Assembly: GCA_902491345.1 (NCBI GenBank)
Contig: CABUHI010000008.1
Coordinates: forward strand, 14,073-78,072
Reading direction: 5' to 3'
Length of the DNA: 64,000 nucleotides
Source: an uncultured Collinsella sp.
GTDB taxonomy: Bacteria; Actinomycetota; Coriobacteriia; Coriobacteriales; Coriobacteriaceae
Part shown: positions 56,179-64,000 of the stretch, piece after piece
Layout: each line of letters starts with the position of its first letter
How positions within the stretch are numbered: the stretch's first letter is position 1
Translations under genes and position numbers: made by a program
The notes under the pieces: model-generated
What the model was told of the DNA's origin: nothing
What the model saw: only the letters and a program-made list of their open reading frames with translations
Database searches by the model: none

Positions 56179-56208
56179 AAGGGCCCCGGGTGTTGCCCCG
56201 GGGCCCTT
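56179..56208 (-). terminator. hairpin between grpE and dnaJ
   Basis: AAGGGCCCCGGG pairs with CCCGGGGCCCTT around a six-base loop, just past the grpE stop; on the reverse strand TTTCTGG follows. Probably a partial terminator or RNA-stability hairpin that lowers dnaJ and hspR output. Confidence 0.75.
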
Positions 56209-56213
56209 CTCAA

Positions 56214-57056
56214 TTACTCCTCGGTGCTCTCGGCCGTATCGGCCGCAGCATCCTCGGGCGCCGCTTCGGGCTCCGGTGCGGGGCGTTTCTCGCCGCCGTA
56301 GGTCACCGTCACCATCGCAGAACGCAGGATGCGATCCGCCATGCGGTAGCCCTTCTGGTACACGTCGTTGACGGTCTCATCGTACTGCGACGCGTCCTCG
56401 ACGCGACCCACGGCTTGGTGCTCGAGCGGATCGAACGCCTCGCCCTTGGGGTCGATGGGCTCAACGCCCTCGTGCGCAAACACATCGAGCAGCTTGGCAT
56501 GCACCGCGTCGACACCGTCGACGAACTGCTTAAAGTCGTCGGCAAGCTCCTGGCTGCGGGCATGGTCGATCGCACGCTCGATATCGTCGACCACCGGCAG
56601 CAGCGCGGTGACGAGCTTCTCGGTCGCGCGCTCGCGCTCGGCGATACGCTCATTGGCGGTGCGGCGACGGAAGTTCTCCCAGTCGGCCTGCAGACGGGCG
56701 GTGCGCTCGGTGGCGTCCTTTGCCTTGTCCTCGGCGGCCTTCTGAGCCTCTGCCGCAGCATCGAGTTCGTTGCGCACGTCGGCAAGCTCCTTTTGGGCCT
56801 GCTCGAACTTGAGCTTAAAGTCGTTGTCGGCGGCTTCCTCACCGGCGCGGATAGCAGCTTCCACCATCTCGTCCTCGGTCATCGTCGCCTCCTTGTTGGA
56901 ATCCTCTACCTGGTTCTCGGCAGCCTCGACGGCCTCGGTCTCATTGACCTCGGTATCGTCGACGGCCTCTACGGGAATCTTCACGTCCTTCTCCTCAGAG
57001 TCAACGGGGGCGGCGCCAGCGGCAGCCGCCTCCGTGCGAGCTTTACGGGCGGACAT
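56214..57056 (-). CDS. grpE: nucleotide exchange factor GrpE
   Basis: A 280-residue partner that releases ADP from DnaK. It has the long coiled coil (about 85-150) and the C-terminal beta domain with family pattern LLDVFAHEGVEPIDPKGEAF and a later YQKGYRMADRILRSAMVTV. N- and C-terminal acidic tails make it longer than the usual 190-210 residues. It starts two bases after the dnaK stop, so translation is coupled. Confidence 0.95.
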   Translation of the reverse strand: MSARKARTEAAAAGAAPVDSEEKDVKIPVEAVDDTEVNETEAVEAAENQVEDSNKEATMTEDEMVEAAIRAGEEAADNDFKLKFEQAQKELADVRNELDAAAEAQKAAEDKAKDATERTARLQADWENFRRRTANERIAERERATEKLVTALLPVVDDIERAIDHARSQELADDFKQFVDGVDAVHAKLLDVFAHEGVEPIDPKGEAFDPLEHQAVGRVEDASQYDETVNDVYQKGYRMADRILRSAMVTVTYGGEKRPAPEPEAAPEDAAADTAESTEE

Positions 57057-57058
57057 GA

Positions 57059-58951
<1,893 letters not shown>

Positions 58952-59061
58952 TAGAAATTCCCTCTCTCTTTTGCGTTCGCGCCGCCTCGGCGGTCTGCCG
59001 CGCGGTGTTTCGGCTTGTCTTTCAGGATGTAGTGTATCCCCTTATGGGCCGGAATATACAA

Positions 59062-59086
59062 AATCTAAGTCAATTCATATAAGATT
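59062..59086 (-). promoter_or_regulatory. HspR-type operator before dnaK
   Basis: AATCTAAGTC, seven variable bases, ATAAGATT: same length and outer bases as the box before clpB at 50301-50325. The two sites share the first ten and last eight bases, while the centres differ, as expected for a protein-binding dyad. Confidence 0.78.
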
Positions 59087-59214
59087 TCTTATTGCCAAGA
59101 GTTTAGGTTCTTAAATGCGCAGGTAGATGCGCTGTTTGAGTTCTAGGCAAATCTATCGAGATCTATGTAGAGATGGCTGAGGCTTGGGTCCGAGGGTGCC
59201 CGGGGCTGCCTTGC

Positions 59215-59400
59215 GGAAAGCTCGTCCCGTTTTGAGCGTGGATTCCGGGCCGCGGTTTCCGTCTGAAGGCTCAACCGGAAACCGTATCCCGTTTTGAGAG
59301 CTGATACCGGGTCGCAGTTTCCGCTAGCGGGCCCAACCGGAAACTGCGACCCGTTTTTCGACCAAATAGCGGGATGCCCTTTCCGCAGGCGCGCTCAATA
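59215..59400. repeat. three 62-bp tandem repeats
   Basis: Units 59215-59276, 59277-59338 and 59339-59400 have exactly the same length. Each begins GGAAA, has CCCGTTTT about 9-15 bases in, a CGGG near the middle and TTTCCG about 40 bases in, so every unit also forms GGAAA/TTTCC pairs with its neighbours. Divergence is moderate (third unit most). Confidence 0.8.
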
Positions 59401-59608
59401 GCTCAATATTTCAAGTCACCTTTAGCTAACATTTGCGCAGCTCAACGGCCCCACCTGCGCGTTTTTTAGTAAACCTTGGCATACTCGGCGAACGGTATGA
59501 AGATGCCGGCCAGAGGGTATTGCAAACGGTCGCTCCCGTGGTATGTTTTTGCCCGAATCAAACCGGCGCGCATCGCCTGTAGCGTCGGTCAACAGAGAGG
59601 AAACTACC

Positions 59609-59794
59609 ATGGCTCATCCCGTAATTGATGCCGACGAGTGCATCGCTTGTGGCGTTTGCGTCGACTCCTGCCCCGCTGGCGTTCTGGAGCTCCAGGACGT
59701 CGCTACCGTCGCTGACGAGGACTCCTGCGTCGCTTGTGGCGCCTGCCAGGACGCTTGCCCCGCTGGCGCGATCACCGAGATCGTCGAGGAGTAA
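59609..59794 (+). CDS. 2[4Fe-4S] ferredoxin
   Basis: A 61-residue clostridial-type ferredoxin. Two cluster motifs are complete: CIACGVCVDSCPAG (Cys 11, 14, 17, 21) and CVACGACQDACPAG (Cys 38, 41, 44, 48). Very acidic otherwise. AGAGAGG precedes ATG 59609. It is a likely electron carrier for PFOR (4298-7837). Single gene with its own strong terminator. Confidence 0.96.
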   Translation: MAHPVIDADECIACGVCVDSCPAGVLELQDVATVADEDSCVACGACQDACPAGAITEIVEE

Positions 59795-59830
59795 CAACTC
59801 CCCCACCTGCACACTCAAAAGTACACCGTG

Positions 59831-59878
59831 CACAAAAAAGGAGGCCTCCGCATCGCCGCGGAGGCCTCTTTTTTGTGC
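59831..59878 (+). terminator. strong terminator after ferredoxin
   Basis: GCACAAAAAAGGAGGCCTCC.. pairs with ..GGAGGCCTCTTTTTTGTGC over about 20 bp with a five-base loop. A- and T-tracts on both sides make it bidirectional. Confidence 0.93.
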
Positions 59879-59915
59879 GGATAACTAATTTGGCACCGTC
59901 GCAGGTTGAGCTCAC

Positions 59916-60032
59916 GTCAGCGAAAACACCCCTAAGCGAGCAAGGTGACGTGAAAGAGGAGGGAAGCGTACTTTTTGTACGCAACCGACGATTGAACGTC
60001 AGATTGCCGCTTAGGGGCGTTTGCAGCGTCGG
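59916..60032. repeat. large imperfect inverted repeat after niaR
   Basis: AAACACCCCTAAGCGAGCAA (59924 on) is roughly complementary to TTGCCGCTTAGGGGCGTTT (60003 on), with matching TGACGT/ACGTCA inside and a GTACTTTTTGTAC hairpin at the tip. It ends at the niaR stop and probably works as its terminator. Confidence 0.65.
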
Positions 60033-60578
60033 CTACGATAGATCGTCCTCGTAGGGCATCAGGTCTGCTAGGTAGCCTTTCTCCTTGAGCATCGCCTCGA
60101 TCTCGTCGAGGGTTTGCTCGTCCTCCGCCGCGATGCGATGGAAGTGATAGCCGCTTGTCACCGTCAGCAGTGGAAAACTCTTGCCGCTGGCAATACCCTC
60201 CAGATAGCGCTCGATATCGCGACGGTTGCGAATGTCCAGATCGGCTGTGATCTTGCCATACACGCGGTGATTGACGATCACGTTGAGAACGGCGCCTCCG
60301 GCGTCGACGATGCTCGTGAGCTCGTCACTTGCCTGCTCCACGCTATGGTGCACCTTGACCACGCGCGTGGGAACAGCCGGGCTGCCCGCCGCCTCCTGCA
60401 GCACGTAGCCGCGATTGGTGGCCACGATATCGTGCCCATCGGCGCGCAGCAGAGCGATGTCTTGCACGACAATCTGGCGGCTCACACCCACCTCACGAGC
60501 AAGCGCACTGCCCGAAACGGGCTCCTTGGCTCGCTCGAGCACGCCTATGATGGCACGGCGACGCTCGCGGGCGTCCAT
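60033..60578 (-). CDS. niaR: niacin-responsive repressor NiaR
   Basis: A 181-residue repressor of NAD synthesis genes. The N-terminal HTH_11 domain is RRRAIIGVLERAKEPVSGSA then EVGVSRQIVVQDIALLR; the C-terminal 3H domain has three conserved histidines (KVHHSVEQ, VIVNHRVYG and SGYHFHRI region) that bind metal and nicotinate. Its ATG overlaps the nadC stop (TAATG), so it is co-translated with the genes it should control. The palindrome before nadA (63942-63985) is its probable operator. Confidence 0.93.
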   Translation of the reverse strand: MDARERRRAIIGVLERAKEPVSGSALAREVGVSRQIVVQDIALLRADGHDIVATNRGYVLQEAAGSPAVPTRVVKVHHSVEQASDELTSIVDAGGAVLNVIVNHRVYGKITADLDIRNRRDIERYLEGIASGKSFPLLTVTSGYHFHRIAAEDEQTLDEIEAMLKEKGYLADLMPYEDDLS

Positions 60579-61438
60579 TATTTACCGTCCAGCAGACGCA
60601 GGTGCTTAAGCGAGAGGTCGAGAATCGGCGCAGAGTGCGTCAGCGCCCCCGAGCTAATAAAGTCAACGCCCAGGTCGGCGAGCGCGCGGATATTGCTGGC
60701 GTCCACGTTGCCCGAGCACTCGGTTTTGGCGCGACCGGCGATAAGCTCAATCGCAGCAGCCATGTCGTCGTGGGTCATGTTGTCGAACATGATGATGTCG
60801 GCGCCGGCCTCCACAGCCTCGCGCACCATGTCCAGGTTCTCGCACTCAATCTCGACCGTCGCGGTAAACGACGCATGAGCGCGCGCCATCTCGATCGCGC
60901 GCGTCACGCCACCGGCGGCATCGATGTGGTTGTCCTTGAGCATGACGGCCGTCGACAGGTTGTAGCGGTGGTTGCTGCCGCCGCCGATCTCGACCGCCGC
61001 CTTCTCAAACACGCGCATGCCCGGCGTGGTCTTGCGCGTGTCGACGAGCACGGTCTTGGCGCCCTCGAGCGCCGCGGCCATGCTGTGCGTGTAGGTAGCG
61101 ATGCCGCTCATGCGCTGCAGGTAGTTGAGCGCCACGCGCTCGCCCGAAAGCAGCACGCGTGCATCGCCACGCACCTGCCCCACGTGGTCGCCGGCGTGAA
61201 CCTCGTCACCGTCGGCAACATCAAACAGCACCGAGCTCTGCGGATCCAGCAACTCAAAGGTGCGGGCAAACACATCCAAGCCGGCGATGATGCCGTCGGC
61301 CTTGGCGATAAGCTCAACGGTAGCGGGACGCGCCGTGGGGCACACGCTCGCCGTGCTCACGTCCTCAAACGTGATGTCCTCGCGCAGAGCCTGCAGAATC
61401 AGATCATCGACGACGAGTTTCATGGTAATGGGATTCAT
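60578..61438 (-). CDS. nadC: nicotinate-nucleotide diphosphorylase (carboxylating)
   Basis: Converts quinolinate and PRPP to nicotinate mononucleotide and CO2. 286 residues, typical length. Family motifs are ALREDITFEDVSTA at the N-terminus, RVALNYLQRMSGIATYT, DTRKTTPGMR and GGGSNHRYNL. Third in nadA-nadB-nadC-niaR, three bases after nadB, ending in overlap with niaR. Confidence 0.97.
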   Translation of the reverse strand: MNPITMKLVVDDLILQALREDITFEDVSTASVCPTARPATVELIAKADGIIAGLDVFARTFELLDPQSSVLFDVADGDEVHAGDHVGQVRGDARVLLSGERVALNYLQRMSGIATYTHSMAAALEGAKTVLVDTRKTTPGMRVFEKAAVEIGGGSNHRYNLSTAVMLKDNHIDAAGGVTRAIEMARAHASFTATVEIECENLDMVREAVEAGADIIMFDNMTHDDMAAAIELIAGRAKTECSGNVDASNIRALADLGVDFISSGALTHSAPILDLSLKHLRLLDGK

Positions 61439-61441
61439 GGT

Positions 61442-62818
61442 CTACTCCTCCACGGCCTGCGTGCCGGCGGCACGGGCCAGATCATCGATTGCCAGGGTGT
61501 CGGCGCTCAGGGCGCGATGACGGCCATCGAGCGCGGGATCGCCCGCCTGCTCCACGGCCAGCGACTCGCCGGTACGCATATACCACGCGGCGCGACGACC
61601 CCAGACCAGCGCCTCGAGCAGGCTGTTTGATGCAAGGCGATTCTTGCCGTGAACGCCGTTGCAGGCCGTCTCGCCCGCGGCGTAGAGCTCGGGCATCGAG
61701 GTGCGGCCGTCCTTGTCGACCCATACGCCGCCCATAAAGTAGTGCTGCGTGGGCGTGACGGGGATGGGCTCGTCCAGAATGTCGCGGCCGTCCTCCAGGC
61801 AGCGCGCGCGGATATTGGCAAAGTGCCCGGTCACCACGTCGCGCTCGACGGGTGCAAAGCTCAGCCACTCGTGCTCGGTACCGTCCTGCTTCATCTGCTC
61901 GCGAATAGCGGCGGCGACCACATCGCGCGGCTGAAGCTCGTCGGTAAAGCGCTCACCGGCGGCGTTGAGCAAAATCGCGCCCTCGCCGCGGCAGCTCTCG
62001 CTGATCAGGAAGGTGCGGCCCGGCTGCGGCGAGAACAGTCCCGTGGGGTGAATCTGCACGTAGTCCAAGTGCTCCATCTTAATGCCGTGCTCCTGAGCGA
62101 TGTAGCAGGCATCGCCCGTGAGCTGCGGATAGTTGGTCGAGTGGTCATATACGCCACCGATGCCGCCCGTCGCCCACAGCGTGTGGCGGGCATGGATCTT
62201 AAACGGCTCGCCGGCATGCACGACCTCGGCGGCATTTGCCAGCTCGTCGGCGGGACGAACCGAGTTGTCCTCGTCCACGGAAACGGCGACGACACCGGCA
62301 CACACCGTGGCGCCGTCACGTTCGCCCGTCAGGATGTCGGTCATGGCCACGTGCTCCAAAATCTGCACGTTCTCCAGCTTGCGAACGGCCTGGAGCAGCT
62401 TGGTCGTAATCTCCTTGCCCGTAATGTCGGCATGGAAGGCAATGCGCGGACGGCTGTGCGCGCCCTCGCGGGTAAAGTTGAGGCTGCCGTCGGCCTTGCG
62501 CTCAAAATCCACGCCCATCGCCAGCAGGTCGTTGATGACCGAGCGGCTCGAGCGGATCATGATGTCGACGCTCTCGCGGCGGTTCTCGTAGTGGCCGGCG
62601 TGCATGGTGTCCTCAAAGAAGGCATCATAGTCCAAGCCTTCGGGCAGCACGCAGATGCCGCCCTGCGCGAGCATCGAATCGCACTCGTCGACAGTGCCCT
62701 TGGAAAGCATGATCACGCGCGTGCTCGTCGGCAGGTTGAGAGCTGCGTACAGGCCCGCCACGCCGCAGCCGGCAATGACGACGTCGCACTCCATGTCGGG
62801 GTATTGTTTGGTTTCCAC
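61442..62818 (-). CDS. nadB: L-aspartate oxidase
   Basis: Oxidises aspartate to iminoaspartate with FAD; in anaerobes fumarate serves as electron acceptor. 458 residues, somewhat shorter than the 510-540 common in the family, mainly through a shorter C-terminal helical domain. FAD motif VVIAGCGVAGLYAAL near residue 12, SMLAQGGICV, HTLWATGGIGG and GETACNGVHGKNRLASNSLL are visible. GTG 62818 is chosen because GGAGAGG precedes it; earlier in-frame codons lack a site. It lies 56 bases after nadA. Confidence 0.95.
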   Translation of the reverse strand: METKQYPDMECDVVIAGCGVAGLYAALNLPTSTRVIMLSKGTVDECDSMLAQGGICVLPEGLDYDAFFEDTMHAGHYENRRESVDIMIRSSRSVINDLLAMGVDFERKADGSLNFTREGAHSRPRIAFHADITGKEITTKLLQAVRKLENVQILEHVAMTDILTGERDGATVCAGVVAVSVDEDNSVRPADELANAAEVVHAGEPFKIHARHTLWATGGIGGVYDHSTNYPQLTGDACYIAQEHGIKMEHLDYVQIHPTGLFSPQPGRTFLISESCRGEGAILLNAAGERFTDELQPRDVVAAAIREQMKQDGTEHEWLSFAPVERDVVTGHFANIRARCLEDGRDILDEPIPVTPTQHYFMGGVWVDKDGRTSMPELYAAGETACNGVHGKNRLASNSLLEALVWGRRAAWYMRTGESLAVEQAGDPALDGRHRALSADTLAIDDLARAAGTQAVEE

Positions 62819-62874
62819 AGGAATCCTCTCCCTTGTAATGCGACATAAGGGATGGTCCCTCATGTCACATTGGC

Positions 62875-63900
62875 TTAGCGCGCAGCGTACTCGAGCATAC
62901 GGTCGAGCGTGAGCTTGGCCTGGTCTGCCGCCTCGTCCGACACGCCGATCTGCACCTCGCCCTCACCCGTCTCCAGGCAGCGCACGAGCTTTTCGAGCGT
63001 GATGAGATCCATGTTGACGCAGGTGGGCTGCACCGCGGGGAAATAGAACTTTTTGCCGGTGCCCTCGCAGCGGCGCTCGAGCTCGTAGAGCACGCCGCGG
63101 ACCGTCACGATGATGAACTCGCTCGCGTCCGACTCCTCGGCATACTTGATGATGCCGGCGGTGGAGCCGATGTAGTCGGCCTCGGCAAGAACGTCGGCCT
63201 TGCACTCGGGGTGCGCCAGCACGAGCGCGTCGGGATGCGCCTCCTGCGCATCGACGATCTGCTCGACGGTGATGATGTGATGGCGCGGGCAATAGCCATT
63301 GTTGAGGATGACGTGCTTTTGCGGCACCTGCTCGGCTACAAAGCGGCCCAGGTTTTGATCGGGGATGAACAGGACGTGCTGCTGCGGCAGCTCGGACACG
63401 ATCTTGACGGCGTTGGAGCTGGTGACGCACACGTCGCTCCAGCTCTTGATCTCGACCGTCGAGTTGACGTAGCAGACCACGGCAAGGTCGTCGCCGTACT
63501 CGGCGCGTGCCGCGTCGACCGTCTCGCGCTTGACCATGTGCGCCATGGGGCAGTCCGCGCCCGGCTCGGGCAGCAGCACGGTCTTGGTGGGGTTGAGCAG
63601 CTTGGCGCTCTCGCCCATAAACTCCACGCCGCACAGCACGATGGTCTGCTGCGGCAGGCTCTTGGCAAGCTTTGCCAGGTAGAAGCTATCGCCGACGTAA
63701 TCGGCAACGGCTTGGACCTCGGGCGCCACGTAATAGTGCGCTAGGATCACCGCGTCACGTTGGGTTTTTAGTTGCTGAATGGCCTCGACGAGCTCTGCGG
63801 GCACCAATGCCGCGCGCTCCGTTGCCGTCGTTGCCGATGCTAGGCCGGCCGCGATATCGCGTGCAAGCTCCGACGCATCCATGTTCGCGCTCTGTGCCAT
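62875..63900 (-). CDS. nadA: quinolinate synthase
   Basis: [4Fe-4S] enzyme that condenses iminoaspartate with dihydroxyacetone phosphate to quinolinate. 341 residues. Three conserved cluster cysteines are in VLCGVEFMGESAK, VVCYVNSTVEIK and QPTCVNMDLITLEK; HPECKAD and LAHYYVAPEVQ motifs also fit. ATG 63900 follows AGAGGGG; the TTG at 63903 is unlikely. First gene of the NAD operon. Confidence 0.97.
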   Translation of the reverse strand: MAQSANMDASELARDIAAGLASATTATERAALVPAELVEAIQQLKTQRDAVILAHYYVAPEVQAVADYVGDSFYLAKLAKSLPQQTIVLCGVEFMGESAKLLNPTKTVLLPEPGADCPMAHMVKRETVDAARAEYGDDLAVVCYVNSTVEIKSWSDVCVTSSNAVKIVSELPQQHVLFIPDQNLGRFVAEQVPQKHVILNNGYCPRHHIITVEQIVDAQEAHPDALVLAHPECKADVLAEADYIGSTAGIIKYAEESDASEFIIVTVRGVLYELERRCEGTGKKFYFPAVQPTCVNMDLITLEKLVRCLETGEGEVQIGVSDEAADQAKLTLDRMLEYAAR

Positions 63901-63935
63901 CAAGGCCCCTCTCTTTTGGCGAATCTTGGGGCTTT

Positions 63936-63985
63936 AGTATGACACCTAGGTTTACAGCTGACAAGACAGCTGTAAACCTAGGTGT
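63936..63985 (-). promoter_or_regulatory. nadA promoter with NiaR-type palindrome
   Basis: A perfect 19-bp inverted repeat (ACACCTAGGTTTACAGCTG at 63942-63960 with 63967-63985; spacer ACAAGA) overlaps a reverse-strand promoter: TTGTCA (-35, 63959-63964), 17 bp, CATACT (-10, 63936-63941). The core CTGTCTTGTCAG resembles NiaR sites as I remember them. A repressor bound here would cover the -35 and the whole spacer. Confidence 0.75.
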
Positions 63986-64000
63986 AAAGTTGAAATAAAG

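Larger units (their letters stand above)
58952..59608. other. intergenic, 657 bp: HspR box and tandem repeat
   Basis: Between divergent dnaK and ferredoxin. Holds the HspR-type box (59062-59086) and three 62-bp tandem repeats (59215-59400). The ferredoxin promoter should lie in 59400-59600. No gene is supported. Confidence 0.6.

Overview
This 64 kb window looks like a chromosomal piece of a Coriobacteriia (Actinomycetota) gut anaerobe, most likely Collinsella or a close relative. This rests on gene content and style: GC-rich codon use, a one-piece pyruvate:ferredoxin oxidoreductase, an HspR-controlled dnaK-grpE-dnaJ-hspR operon plus clpB, PknB/FHA/PP2C signalling next to a cell-wall SEDS gene, a mannose-type PTS with its DUF956 partner, and many long palindromic intergenic elements. 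No database search was possible, so the genus is an inference.

Layout. 1-776: carbamate kinase, cut by the window edge. 1381-3927: a DUF3830 protein, an unknown partner and a DUF4143-type ATPase behind a three-copy repeat array. 4298-7837: pyruvate:ferredoxin oxidoreductase with a nested palindromic terminator. 8183-15455: an accessory island between two direct copies of the 3' end of an FHA gene (one truncated, one intact). The island carries a radical SAM/SPASM maturase, two six- to seven-cysteine precursor peptides sharing an MKHIHP leader start, a 35-residue membrane peptide, an ABC exporter and a decayed methyltransferase. 15024-18712: FHA protein, serine/threonine kinase and secreted or membrane protein, in one operon. 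18958-23201: recR, ybaB and dnaX, with a small membrane protein between. 24179-34377: a second, larger signalling and cell-wall operon (kinase, FhaA-like, FhaB-like, PP2C phosphatase, a fused SEDS-PBP protein and a PASTA kinase). 34547-34750: tRNA-Arg(CCT) and tRNA debris. 34886-38168: mannose-family PTS (IIAB, IIC, IID, DUF956). 38574-43798: HypA, a 925-residue FAD/Fe-S oxidoreductase, a divergent TetR regulator and a DUF5692-like membrane protein. 44026-50210: a membrane-anchored protein, a second DUF4143 ATPase, a small protein and clpB. 51101-54212: a membrane-anchored protein and an aconitase-family hydratase. 54652-58951: hspR, dnaJ, grpE, dnaK. 59609-63900: a 2[4Fe-4S] ferredoxin, then nadA-nadB-nadC-niaR with a palindromic operator overlapping its promoter.

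How it fits together. Pyruvate oxidation by PFOR, small ferredoxins and the large Fe-S flavoprotein suggest ferredoxin-based anaerobic energy metabolism. Two kinase/FHA modules suggest phospho-signalling tied to cell-wall growth. Matching 25-bp boxes before clpB and dnaK, with hspR in the dnaK operon, suggest one feedback heat-shock regulon. NAD synthesis from aspartate appears to be autoregulated by NiaR.

The most promising system is the RiPP cluster at 9279-13758. Its maturase resembles the SCIFF/ranthipeptide enzymes, but its precursors carry Cys-X3-Asp spacings like those modified to Cys-Asp thioethers in freyrasin-type peptides. The second theme is the number of structured non-coding repeats: a tandem inverted-repeat array, a 62-bp tandem repeat, and several families of long hairpins just past stop codons.
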